From: Echinometra lucunter
Taxonomy: Eukaryota > Echinodermata > Echinoidea > Camarodonta > Echinometridae
Direction: 5' to 3'
DNA: 64,000 bases
Assembly: GCA_029962745.1 (NCBI GenBank)
Contig: CM057158.1
Coordinates: 5,450,602 to 5,514,601 of the forward strand
Part shown: positions 12,275 to 24,059 of the stretch, piece after piece
Position numbering within the stretch: the stretch's first letter is position 1
Layout of the letters: the number at the start of each line of letters is the position of its first letter
The notes under the pieces: generated by a model
What the model saw: the letters and a program-made list of their open reading frames with translations, nothing else
Told to the model about the DNA's origin: nothing
Database searches by the model: none
Position numbers and translations under genes: made by a program

Positions 12275-13399
12275 TTGTCTCGCCTGCATATTGCAGTCAT
12301 GAAGAGACTGCATGTCAATACTATGCTATATGACTTCTGAGGCTGTCAGCAGTTTAGGGGGTGAATTGTGGTTCTGACAGTTTACATATGCAATAATGGT
12401 ATAGGCCTACTTTATCCCTAGGAAATCAGATAACACTAAGAATGCTGTTAATACTATGAAGCTATAATTATTTCCATGCAAGTAAGGAAATGAATGTTAG
12501 TGAAAAAGAATGTAACTGATAATAATGTGAGTAAAATTGTAAAATTAAATTAATTATTAAGGTGTTATGGCAAACTTATTGTTTGAAAAATGGTATGAAT
12601 TTGGTGATTCCACGTCAAAGCTATAGAAAGTTATTAGGTGTACAACATAGCACAGTGCCAGTTATGAAAAGTTCATTGACCTTTGACCTTTGACCTTAAT
12701 CAAATTCAACTCACATTCGAACTTGACCTGCACCTTCAAGAGATGGACCTCTCATATAAATTTGGCAATCCTACCTCGAAGGTATAGAAAGTTATTGTGT
12801 GTACAACATAGCACAGTGCCAGTCATGGAAAGTTCATTGACCTTTGACCTCTGACCTTATTCAAATTCAACTCATACTCAAACTTGACCTGTGCCTTCAA
12901 GAGATGTACCTCTGGTATAAATTTGGTGATCCCACCTCGAAGCTATAGAAAGTTATTGTGTGTACAACACAGCACAGTGCCAGTCATGGAAAGTTCATTG
13001 ACCTTTGACCTTTGACCTTAATCAAATTCAACTCACATTCGAACTTGACCTGCACCTTCAAGAGATGGACCTCTTGTATGAATTTGGCAATCCTACCTCG
13101 AAGGTATAAAAAGTTATTGTGTGTACAATATAGCACAGTGCCAGTCATGGAAAGTTCATTGACCTTTGACCTTTGACCTTATTCAAATTCGACTCATATT
13201 CGAACTTGACCTGCGCCTTCAAGAGATGGACCTCTGGTATGAATTTGGTGATCCCACCTTAAAGGTATAGAAAGTTATTGGGTGTACAACACAATTGTTG
13301 ACGACGACGCCGACGCCGACGCCGCCGACGCCGACGACGCCTACGCCGACACCGGAAATAGTGATACCTATGTCTCGCTCCGCTACGCAGGCGAGACAA
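12275..13399. mobile_element. Non-autonomous element with central minisatellite (Helitron/Helentron-like)
   Basis: The outer ends are TTGTCTCGCCTGC at 12275-12287 and its exact inverse GCAGGCGAGACAA at 13387-13399. Inside are a roughly 161-bp minisatellite (12597-13290), a GAC/GCC trinucleotide stretch (about 13298-13352) and, at the right end, a hairpin of GTCTCGC...GCAGGCGAGAC. Central tandem repeats followed by a microsatellite and a terminal hairpin are features known from non-autonomous Helentron-type elements of marine invertebrates. That class assignment is an inference; no Rep/helicase gene is present. Confidence 0.55.
12597..13290. repeat. Minisatellite, about 161-bp unit, four copies plus a partial
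   Basis: Successive units start near 12597, 12758, 12919 and 13080 with AATTTGG(T/C)(G/A)AT and continue with TATAGAAAGTTATTG, GTGTACAACA, AGCACAGTGCCAGT and CTTCAAGAGATG. Each unit holds TTGACCTTTGACC(T/C)(T/C)TGACC, three AGGTCA-type half-sites in direct orientation with one-base spacing, and one more TTGACCTG about 30 bases on. Confidence 0.9.
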
Positions 13400-16089
13400 A
13401 AACTGTAGCATACAACTGTATTATTATTTGTGATGAAAAAAAACCTAGAAAAGACATGGTTTATAGAATGCTGACCAAATGCAAAACTATTACTGACTGC
13501 TCTGAGGCAGAAGAAAAGTAACTGCTCTTAATGCAGAGTAAACTAGAACTAGCAGAAAATAATTCTTTGAAAAATAATATCTCAACCTTGTATCTCACTG
13601 CATCTATACAGATTTCTAATAATTCCATGTTAATTCTACATCAAGTATGAATAATATGACCCTGATTAACATGTGTTACAATTATCAAGAGTGGACTGCA
13701 CTTCCTTGTCAGTATAAATTTTCCTCACACGTATGCTCTCTGAGACCCAAAGGCAAGCTCAAGCAATTTTGAGGTGGGCGAAAACAGGCCCAGTGATGTA
13801 GTACTGTTGCATACTAGAAATGTACCCACAAGAATTTGTAATTCCACTATTGTATGTGAATTATAATGCAATGCATATGGAAACTAAATTAAATTCAAGC
13901 TTATTCCCATAGATTGAATAAAACAAACAGAAACAATAAGAAAAAAATCACAAACTAGTGCAAAACAAAAAGGTAATAAAGCAAATGGGGGGGGGGGTGA
14001 AATTGACAAAAGCCAATACATCTATCAATGTTAATTTATCCCCCCAAATATTCAAACATTCATTATTGTAAAACTGTAAAAAGACACAAAGTTGAACCAC
14101 GGATATCATATCCATGGTTGAACACAGGAACTAATATTACTACATAAAGTATAACACTATGATAAAGCAAAGAGAGCCCCCCCCCCCCCCCCCATCAAAA
14201 AATATGAGAGGTTCAGGAGAAAGGGCTTATATTTTCATTTACAAGATAAGAGTCTGGGAAAATATTTAATTCTTTAAGGTGGGGAGTTCCATAAACTAGG
14301 CCTGGCATATGTGATTGTAATGATTTATTTAAAACTTGGGATGAATATATTACTGGCTTGTCTGCTAAAACAATCATGACGATCAGTGAGTGATTTATTT
14401 TTCATAAAACAATCATTCGAAAATTGGGCAAGAGATTATTGTACTAAGAGTACATAAACTGGCAATTTGCTGCCTAAATCAATCATGTCTTTGAATGTGA
14501 CATTCCACAAGAAAATGCAAATCACAAAACCATCTCTTTAAATCGATGTGAGCGAGCATGACAGCTCTCGTAAGTGAATCTTAGAAATGGGATCCCTGTC
14601 ATGTCCAATTTGTCTTATGATTAAAGTCATGACTACGCAGACAGAAAGATAGTTTGTTAATCAGGAGATGCTTTCAGATTAAATTTGTTCTGCAATGTTG
14701 TTGCTTGAGGTCTCTTCTGCAATGACAGTAAGATGCCACTTCTCCTTGCATCTCTCATGGGTAATGTTCTTAAAGGCAGAGCAACAGTGGATAAGACCAG
14801 GAAAAAGCCAGTTCCAGTAGAAACAGGGAGGGATATACTTACATGTCAGCTACTGTAAAGGGGATTACCATTCCAAACATTTCATAATTATTTTGGAAGT
14901 AAAAAGCAAAAAAAAAAAAAAAAAAAAGGAAATAGTACAGGTATTCCCCTATAATTTTGCACTTTTTTCACTCAACTTCACACTTTTATCATTCAATTTC
15001 GTCAAAAAAGTTTTTGGTCTGTATATGTCATGATCAATTTCGTATTTGGTCTTCATCTTGTATTAACTGTCTCATATCATTCAATGAATGGAGACATACA
15101 TCAGTTAGGAGAAAGTGCCAACCTTGTCCTTGGGAAGATTTGAATTCAGTGGCTCCCTTGTCTTGTAATAAGCTTTACCAAAAGCCTTTAAATGGCATTT
15201 AATATACTACAGACCCTACTTAGAATTCATCAGGGTCTGTAACTCTATAAACTCTTAGCATACAGAGAGAATTGATAAAATGCCACTAGAAATATGTTGT
15301 ACTTTCTCTTACTCTTTTTTCCCGTCTAGTCACCTGTCCGTCCTTTCCTTGCACTAAACTGCATGTTCTTTCTTCTGTCCCCCCACTGCTTTTGCATGTT
15401 CTTCTTTCATTCTAAACATACAGGAAAAGATTTTATGCTACATAGGAATGTCAGTTGTTAAATACATCCTGTGCGTGTATTTCTCCCTCCATCCATTCCT
15501 CTTAAAGTGATTACACAATGGTTAAAAATTTTGATATATGATCAAGTAGAATTCTAAGAACAATAACATTAAAAATTTGATGATTTTCAATCGAAATCAA
15601 TGCATTTGGGCAAATTATTTGTGCTTAGTCAAGGGTTGACCTAAAAATTTGAGTATGAGGTATGACGTAGATGTGGTTACCCATCTTCGCGCATTGCAGT
15701 TGTGGCGCGCGCTAGACTGTACAATACCTTTTGCGCATTTTGCTAGAAGTGCGCGACAAGGTAACAACAATGACGTCATTGTGGGAACCCAATTGAAGCT
15801 GGGACACAGCTGAGGGGCCAAAAATAGGCTGAAATCCTACCATATTTTAGGTTTTTCTTGGCAACATGACTTTTTCAAACTTTAGGCAGATGATTTTCTG
15901 CTAATAAAACCATGCTCTTTTAAATGAAGGAACATTGTTTCAGCATTGGGTACCCCCTTTAATGCTTGACATACCCTTTCCTTCCTTGCTTTATATGGTT
16001 GTTTATGAGCTTCTCATTCGTTTCTTGATATAAGCATGTGTGATATCAATATATTCTGCCCAGACAGACAATATCCTGCCCTAATCACA
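13400..16089. other. Non-coding; poly(G), poly(C) and poly(A) runs; CRE palindrome
   Basis: Homopolymer runs occur at about 13987-13997 (G), 14177-14193 (C) and 14909-14927 (A). Between 15690 and 15780 there are several GCGC and GCGCGC words and a palindromic AATGACGTCATT (15769-15780, a consensus CRE). No gene is supported nearby, so whether this is a promoter or part of a dispersed repeat is undecided. Confidence 0.45.
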
Positions 16090-16560
16090 GCCTAATTGTG
16101 CTTTTTATTTCTGTCTGTGTCTTAATTTGTCTTTGTCTCTCTACTCCTAGCTGTCATTCTTCCACTCTGTCTTATACATCTCCCCCCCTCTCTCTTTCTC
16201 CTATTCCTTGTCCATTAATTCCCTATTTCCCTCCCTCTCTCTTTTCCACCCCTTCTCTCTCTCTTACATCCCTCCTCTCTCTCTAATGTTCCATTTTGGA
16301 AAGGTTCATTCTAGGGTCTAGGCCATTATTGTTCAATAGCATTTATTTGCCACTCTCTCTGTCTCCTTATCTCTCATTCTTTCTACATTTCTCATCCACA
16401 ATCTGTCCCTTTCTCTTCCTGCCTCCTCTCTTCCCTCTCTCTCTCTCTCTATCTTTCTCATTCCCTCCCTCTCTCCCTTTGTTCTTCCTTTGTCCTTCCT
16501 CACCCTCCCCTCCCTCTGTCTTCATTTGATTATCTCTTTCTGCTTCTCTCTGCATGTCTG
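16090..16560. repeat. Polypyrimidine tract
   Basis: About 470 bases rich in CTCT, TTCC and CCCT. Frames read through it are Ser/Leu/Pro low complexity and are not taken as genes. Confidence 0.75.
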
Positions 16561-16586
16561 CCCCACTTTATCCACCTCATTTACAG

Positions 16587-16843
16587 ATCTCTACGCTTGG
16601 ACTCATCCAGTATCTCAACAGACATGCATACCGATGTAGAATTGCTCTAGACTTGGAGTATGGTCCCTTTCATTCACCATCAGGCTATAGGCATGGCACT
16701 AGGGTTCTTCAATTAACTGTGTCTCCATGCCTTCAAGAAAAGGGATGGCAGCGGTTGGGGAGGATGGAGACATGTGGATTTGAGGTATCAAGTTGCTTGC
16801 CAAGTTTCCAAGGCTCTGCAGAAATAAGAATGACCCCTTACAG
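16587..16843 (+). CDS. Candidate internal exon, unknown gene
   Basis: The segment follows a good acceptor (TCCACCTCATTTACAG, ending at 16586) and ends at a donor-like site (TTACAG|GTAATG). One plus-strand frame is open throughout its 257 bases and gives about 85 residues of normal complexity, beginning ISTLGLIQYLNRHAYRC. I recognise no protein family in it. It could equally be a non-coding RNA exon or chance. A partial local duplicate of its 3' part lies at about 16947-17030, sharing TGGCAGC(A/G)GTTGGG and TTGCTTGCCA(A/T)GTTTCCA. No partner exons were identified. Confidence 0.22.
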
Positions 16844-18127
16844 GTAATGACGGGGTATAGGGATAAGGAGGGAATTGGAGAGAGGGATGGAAAAGAAGAC
16901 AAGAGGGAGAAAGAGGAAAAGAGAGAACGAAGAACACGAGGAAAGGGGGTGGCAGCAGTTGGGACACGGTGCCGTTGACTGAAAGCATTATTGCTTGCCA
17001 TGTTTCCAGGGGTCAAAAATGAGAATGATGGAAAGGGGAATAGGGAGGAAGAAAGGAATTTTCATGGCAATACACATAATCATCATCTACATCTATCTGT
17101 AGGGCCCCCCTGTAGACAGAGCTGAGATGGTAACTCTATCTGTAGTAATCTCCAGATTAACTATTCCTCCATCTTTACTATCCAGCTTTCTTTGGTCAGC
17201 CTAGGCCTCTTATCATCCTATCTACCTGTTCTCTCCAATCCTCTTTATCTATTAGATTCATCTAAACCATTAACTTTTCTCCTAATCTCTGTTGCTCCAA
17301 CGTCATTCTACACTTAAACTTGCTATTTGCTATTCTGTTTTGTCTCATTACTTTCACTTACAGTATTCAGGCAGTGCATCTGTATCTTCAGGTTAATACA
17401 TCTGAATGAAAAGAAAAAGCAGAATGAGGGAAAAAAGCCTAAAGATATTGGGCGGGGGGGGGGGGGGGGGGGGGGGGAGGGGTGGGGAGAGATGCAAATA
17501 AAGAGATTTTAATATTTCATTAAACTATACAGGGGATGACAGAAAATTTATGTAAAGAGAATACTAATTCTCTTCAAAACAGATTGCCAGAAAGGGTAAG
17601 TTTTTCATAAAAACAATAAAAAGAAAAATACTATCCTTATAAATCAATCAAGTTTGATAAAGAAAGAAAGAAGAAAACAAAAGAAAACAAAAACAAAAAC
17701 AAAACACAGAAGCATGGAAGAAGAGAGGAGAGCATTACTCATGGACTCATATCTACCCAAGATGTGAAAATACTATACAGATATTCACGGATACTATATA
17801 CAGCGTATGACATCACACTCAAAAAGTGCACCAGATTGTGACGACATTAATTTGCGTGTGCCTATTGTTTTAGGCACCAAAGTGTGATGATAATGTTATC
17901 ATTTTGTAAAATTTTGGAAAATATCAATAAAAATCCCTCATCACAAGATTTCTTGCTTCGGGGGGGGGGGGGGGGCAATGAATTTAGGGCCTAGTTATCA
18001 GAAAAAAAAGAAGAATATTACATTACCTTATGAAGAATTCATGCCAGTTTATCTTTATGAATTATTCATATCTTCTTATAAAACAACATAGTCTGCGAAA
18101 GCAATAGAGGACAGATAGGAAATCAGG
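16844..18127. other. Non-coding with long poly(G) runs
   Basis: Poly(G) runs occur at about 17453-17477 and 17959-17976, with a purine-rich stretch near 16860-16945. No gene recognised. Confidence 0.5.
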
Positions 18128-18265
18128 GGAGTGTTTCATGAAGAGTCTTGTTGGTGATTTTCACTGACTAATTTGCTCTCAGCCAATCAGATGCGAGGAT
18201 TTTCAGTAGCTTGTAACATTTGTCAGTGAAAATCACCAACAAAACTCTTTATGAAACGCTCCCCA
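18128..18265. repeat. Foldback MITE, GTTTCAT(G/A)AAGAGT termini
   Basis: The left arm contains GTTTCATGAAGAGTCTTGTT and GGTGATTTTCACTGAC; the right arm contains GTCAGTGAAAATCACC, AACAAAACTCTT and ATGAAACGCTCC in inverse order. About 135 bp, non-coding. Confidence 0.85.
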
Positions 18266-18473
18266 GAGATCATTTCTAAAAAGTTAGCTAATCTGGCTGG
18301 GATGAATGTTGTTTGAAAAACAGCCTACATTCCGTTATCTCTTGTACATTCACCCTGAGATCTAAAGGCAGCTATGAATAAACTCCCTCATAAATGTATG
18401 AGGCAGAGGGAATGAACTGTCAGCCTAAGGATTCATTCACACACAACGCAACATAGACTGCTTCAGGAAATCA

Positions 18474-18700
18474 ACAAGTATTCGATGTATACTCTGTGAG
18501 TGAAAAAGAGTGAATTTTCACCCTAATTTCCAGGAGTTGCATCATTGATCACTTTTTAGGAGTGAATATTGAGCGAATGTGTGCTCTCTAAAGAAAAGAA
18601 TTGAGTTTCATTCTTATTTCACTCTAAATTTCACTCCTCTGGGGAGTAACATCAGATTTTTCGAAAGAGAAAGTGAATATCAGGTGAAGGTACGGATTAA
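18474..18700. repeat. Decayed repeat rich in GAGTGAA/TTCACTC words
   Basis: Words GAGTGAA and their complements TTCACTC recur about ten times in mixed orientation. It resembles the other self-complementary-word elements in the window but without clean ends. Confidence 0.4.
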
Positions 18701-20054
18701 GTAAATGTGCAAAACAAATACCCTTAAGCATACTCCCTTATTTAAAGGTACGGTGTAGAACATATTGAATGTGAAGCCAAATATGTTTAGGTTATTCTAC
18801 TTTATTGCTGCTGGTACTGTTTGTTTGTTTGATGGCTTTTATTTCTGCATTCTAATAACGAATACAAAATAATAAATGCTTACATGAATACATGTACCAC
18901 ATAAATAAGAGATGATCGAGGTCCAATATTATACCATAACCATAATATAAAGCATACAAACAAAAATAACAGATATGATATTTGTCATTAGACTAACGAG
19001 GTAAATCACAGAACGCAGGAGACTGCCATTGTGAGCCGAGAGCGGTTAGGCTGGAAATGGATGCCGGCCTCATCAAGGCGGTTCATCACATCATGTGTGA
19101 ATGGGGCTTAAAGTGGTGATAGATGGACTTGAGAGTGAAGAGAAGTATGCTTGTGATCTGGAAGGATGGGTTGACATTTTACCAAGATGGGCTCTTCAGC
19201 AACGTGTAACAACCATGATCTACCTTGCCCCCGTTTCTACCTCTATAGGGAAGGGGTAGTCTACACACACACAGACTCTGTTATGACACTCTAACGTGCT
19301 TCTGTCAGGGCTTGAGTAAAACCTAACTTTGCCAGTCTCTGGCTGTGTTAAGTAAGATATCATGCACGGTCTATAGAGTGAAGAAGATCAGCTAGTCTAT
19401 TATTAAGACTGTTACGTGTTATGACTGACAAGTAGTCTGCAGGCACAGACTCTATCATCAATTTTTCATTTTTTCACAATTTGAAAATAAGCCATAAAGC
19501 ATTGAGTACAGCCTCATACATTTCAACTTTGTCAGTCTCTAGCTGTGGAGAAAAATAATAAAGGGCCTATGGAGTTGAGTAGACTGGGCAGTCTATAATT
19601 CAGACTCTGGTTGAGTCAAAGAAAATAATAACGGGCCGACTGTGCAGTCTACAAATTAAGACTCTGTTGTATGTTATGACGGACAAGATTTTGTGCCTGC
19701 AAGGTCCTACGCAAAACCATGCACCCTAGGGTAGGCTGAGAAGCGGGAAACAAGAGGGTCTGTAATGTATGGGGTGCAACGGAAAGAGCAGGTACAATCG
19801 AAAGAACAGGTAAATGTGCGTTTGCGTGGGTGGGTACTATGGTGGAGTGCCTGTTTGCCTGTCCCTGTGAGACGGACAGGAGAGGGCAGCGTACGGACAG
19901 ACTAGGAAAGACTGAAGAATAAATTATGTAGGGTATAGAGATACATCAATCATGGGGAAAATGGAGAGAGAATGTGGAGCAGGAGAGAAAGTGATAGAGA
20001 GAAAAGAAGAAAAAGAAGGAAAAGACATTCCCCTCTTTCTTTTTAAAGAGAGGG
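18701..20054. other. Non-coding, diverged tandem repeats
   Basis: From about 19270 to 19720 the phrases GTCAGTCTCT(G/A)GCTGTG, AGACT(C/G)TGTT, TGTTATGAC and CAGTCTA recur at irregular spacing of roughly 100-150 bases, suggesting an old tandem array. No gene recognised. Confidence 0.35.
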
Positions 20055-20057
20055 GGA

Positions 20058-20110
<53 letters not shown>
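20055..20110. repeat. (AG)n microsatellite
   Basis: AG/GA dinucleotide run of about 50 bases. Confidence 0.95.
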
Positions 20111-20114
<4 letters not shown>

Positions 20115-20184
20115 TGGTGAGAGAAGGAGAATATATATAGACCCACTGAAAAAAAAAGAACAGGATGTTAGGAAGCCTTGGAAA

Positions 20185-20317
20185 CCAGGGGGGTGTAACA
20201 TAAAACATACAATCAATCTTACGATTGATATCAATCGTAAGTCTATGGCAAACCATGTACTAAAGAGATACAATTGATTGTAAGAATGATTGTATCTCTT
20301 TATGTTACACCCCCTGG
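20185..20317. repeat. Foldback MITE, GTAACATAAAGAGATAC family, copy 2
   Basis: Begins CCAGGGGGGTGTAACATAA and ends TTATGTTACACCCCCTGG. Interior is as in the copy at 5266-5398, with TCTATGGCAAACCATGTACT. Confidence 0.88.
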
Positions 20318-20318
20318 G

Positions 20319-20438
20319 TCCTGTAACATAAAAAATACAATCAATCTTACTATTGATGTCAATTGTAAGTCTATGGCAAACCATGTACTAAAGAGTTACA
20401 ATTGATCGTAAGATTGATCGTATCTCTTTATGTTACCA
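20319..20438. repeat. Foldback MITE, GTAACATAAAGAGATAC family, copy 3
   Basis: Begins TCCTGTAACATAA directly after copy 2 and ends TTTATGTTACC, so the two form a head-to-tail pair. A poly(C) run of about 29 bases follows at about 20444-20472. Confidence 0.85.
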
Positions 20439-20472
20439 ACCCCCGCCCCCCCCCCCCCCCCCCCCCCCCCCC

Positions 20473-22976
20473 GAAACAGATGAAATGGATATTATGAGAG
20501 AGATGAAGATAGGGCAGAGAGATATCAAACACTCCCTATAAACTGCCATGGGCAATGTATTCCAATCAATAGCCTAATCTGTTAAAGCTAGAATTCTGTA
20601 TTACATTGTATTTCTGGGAGTCTCTACACAATAGTTTTCAGAAACTGGTGATCATGGGAAAAATTTATTTCCAAAAACAGATAAACAGCAAAACAAAATA
20701 GATCCCTTAACAATAAAAAAATGCTACAAATATATAAAAATAGCCCTGAATACAATTTCTTTTCTCATTCTTAATCAAATTTTCTCTTTAAAAAAATCCA
20801 ATTCCTAGATCTATATGTCAATGTGATAAATCTGGATTGCATTGACGTACATGTAAGGCACAGAGTACTAGTACCTGAAATCTAGTTCCTAGGAGCTCAG
20901 GTAATGGAAAAATGTAATACCTTAACTGGAGAGAACTTTATAACGTTGACAGCTCTGAGAAACAAAATGGAACAAAATATGAAAAAGTGCCCGAAGAAAA
21001 AAATTACGGAGAGTGAGAGGGAAAGAGGAGAGAGACAGACAGACAGAGACAGACAGAGAGAGAGAGAAAAAAAAAAGATGGGAGAGGGAGAGAGACGAGA
21101 GAGAATGTGTTGGTAAGTGTAATGGTACATGTAAGTTAATAAAATATGCAAGAATAGTGATGTATACATAATTATGTCAAGTACATGAGCAAGAGCCCCC
21201 GAAATGAGAGTATTTTTTCTTTTTCCTTTTTTTTTTCCCCACTGATCATCCCAATCATTTGTAAATATTGTAATATGCCATAATTTTTTGTAACCTACCA
21301 GTTTATATCTGTCTGTGAAGATTGTATTATGTTTTGATTCCTTAATAAAACAACAACAACAAAAAAGTTAATAAAATATATGGAAATAGACAAAGAAAAT
21401 TAAAAGGAAAGCCTGAGGAAAACTGTCTTAGGAATGCCAATGGCATAATTTGAATAAATTCATGGATTTAAAAAAATAGCAAAAGCTAGCATGTCATTTT
21501 AATGTGAAGACACTGAGAAAGAAACAGTAAGAATGAGAAAGAGAGAGAGAGAGAGAGTCAAGGAGGCACACAGACAGCCTGACAGAGAGACAGACATGTA
21601 TAGAGACAGGGAAAGAGACAGAGTGACTGATGCATCTATTATCAAGGTCAATTTATCATGCCTTGATGTATAGGCACAGGAGACAACATGCCAGGAAAAT
21701 TGCATAATTCTGACCAGTCAAGCTAAAAAATCATCACATAACACTGCAACTGGATCCTATATACAGTTTTAAGAAGTCATTTTTACAATAAAAAGCATTT
21801 ATCAAAAACAGCTGAAGTTATTCTTGAATTCAGGTAGTACATCCAAAAACAAAAAACACACAAAAACAAAAACAAAAAAACAAAACAAAAAACCACACAC
21901 AACAAATCATTCTTACTAAATGAAACAAACTATGCATGTTCCAGACTACATGTACAAATTGATGATAGCTGCTCAACTATTTTGGGTAGAAGATGTAAAA
22001 ATAGATAAGAAATGAGCAAGAAAAAAGGGAAAAACTGAGCTCGTTGAAAGACAAAAATGTGAAAACTATAGCAGCCATCATATGAGTTGTGCTCGCAACG
22101 GATATGATATCAATGAAGTTCTTTTCGTCTGATTTTATTTCAATGATCAAAACCACCTACCCACTGCCTGACACATTATGCAGTATTAATTATTCATCCA
22201 CTATCTCTTGAAATGTAATTCCACTGCTAGGACTCACAAGCTCTTAAGTCATGGGAAAGTTCCTGCCAAAATGTAAGCTCCATGATCAACAGATTTCATA
22301 TTTGAATTTTAAAATCTCCTTGAAATTTTAAGTACATGTAGATACATATTTTTTTTCAAAACTTCATTCAGTTTACATATGTTCCCACAGGATTACATAT
22401 TGACATATGCCTGACAAATACTTTACAAACTTCTAAAGTGCTCATTGATAGAGTTGCTTGCAATAACCTAGGATTTGGCTACAGTCCATCCTGCAATAAG
22501 CATTTACATTGATTTTATGCTACTAAAAAAAAAAAAGTGAACTCCATACAGAATGCATAAAAAAAAACATCTTGAAAGAAGGTAAAATCATGTCTACATT
22601 TGGCTGCAGAAATCTATCTGTCCATTTCTAATCATTATGAATAAAGATCACAAATTTTGTTAATTAAAATCAGATCTAGGGCATGCAACTTGCTGCCTCA
22701 GAATTCTGAGCTAATTAAATAATTAGTATTTAAAAAACCCTTTTATTTCTGAATTGGATACTCTCATTCGAAATCAAAATCTTTCTGATTTGTTTGTAAA
22801 ACATTCTATATTCAGTTTTTGACAGATATTATGACTATAGTTACTAGGCAAGGCTAAAATTTCTGAATCAAATCAGTTAGAGGAATGGGCACTTCAATGA
22901 TGAAGGGCACTTCAATGATGAAGGGCCCATTCACATGAGAAGAAATAACTTCAAAGAAAAATCTGAACACATCATC
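20473..22976. other. Non-coding, no gene recognised
   Basis: Contains purine-rich runs (about 21009-21095 and 21536-21560) and an A-rich (AAAAC)n stretch (about 21845-21895). A segment ending TTGATTCCTTAATAAAACAAC near 21360 looks like a retroposed 3' tail but cannot be assigned. Confidence 0.45.
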
Positions 22977-23733
22977 TAATGTTGTAACCCGCAAGTGAAA
23001 ACCCGAACCGTACCGTCCCGTATAATCCAATAATTTGCAAGCGGGACCCGCTGACCCGTCGGGTTTTAACCCGCAAGTCAATTTATCTTTGAAAAATGAA
23101 AATTATTTTTGCAATCCCCACACTATACAGGCTCAAATCAGGAAAATATATGCCAACTACTAACCTAGCCTAGAGTGAACTGAATTTACTTACAATTTGC
23201 AAATTCGCCTTTTATTCCGGAGAGAATGTTTTTTTGGGGTGACTTTGTACCACGAAATGGGTCCGCTGTGATCTCGAAATTGAAAGCATTACGCCCATCT
23301 AAACAAGATCCCGTCTCACGTAAGAAATGCTTCATTTCGATATCACAAGTAAATCCGTGCGCACACGATAATACGACGTATGTACCCTAAGTTTTAATTT
23401 CGCGCGCGCACTTTGGCCGCATCGATAGCTGCTATCGATATCTATTTTTATTTGTTGTTAGATTCCGGTCATCCCAGCTCGCTAATTTCTGATCTATTCT
23501 ATCTCTTGTGTTTTTGCCGTACACCTTTTCTGCCATATTTTACTTATTGTTTGGGAAGGTTTGTAATTTATTTTATATTCATTTTTAATGTTTTTATTAT
23601 GTGTCGTTACTTCTCCCTTTTTTCGTATGACGGTCTGCGGGTTTGAGAATGAACTCGGCCCGGCCCGCAGCCCGTGATCGGGGGCATACCGGCAGGTTAA
23701 CCCGTACCGCAACGGGTGCGGGTTACAACATTA
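22977..23733. mobile_element. hAT-type non-autonomous transposon with 8-bp target duplication
   Basis: The ends are TAATGTTGTAACCCGC and GCGGGTTACAACATTA, perfectly inverted for 16 bases. They are flanked on both sides by ACATCATC (22969-22976 and 23734-23741). An 8-bp target duplication and a TAATG terminus (fits the YARNG hAT consensus) point to the hAT superfamily. The 757-bp interior is more GC-rich at both ends (CCCG repeats) and encodes no transposase. The perfect duplication suggests a fairly recent insertion. Confidence 0.85.
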
Positions 23734-24059
23734 ACATCATCTAACAATGATCACACATCTCACTCAATTTTGCTCTATGAAATGAAAAACAAACATGTAT
23801 TTAAAAAAATTTTTATACTGATAACATCGGTCATCATTTACAATTCTTTCTGTTATCCACATTTCTTTCTTACAAGAAATACTTCCAGTCTGTGATAACA
23901 TAAGCACGATTCCACCAAGTTGAGTTATCACATGAAACGTCAAGTTTTCCATGTCTGAAAGAGAAAGCAAACCGCCATAAAAAGGAGATTATATCAGAAG
24001 GCCTCAGGGAAGCACCTGCTTCATCTGTACTCTTTACTTGGAAAGGATAATGGCAATGA

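Noticed and set aside
16554..16586. Extending the candidate exon at 16587 upstream to an ATG
   Set aside because: The upstream part is the tail of the polypyrimidine tract and the splice acceptor itself.
21290..21365. LINE 3' end
   Set aside because: AATAAAACAACAAC-like tail is suggestive, but no reverse-transcriptase remnant or target duplication could be seen.
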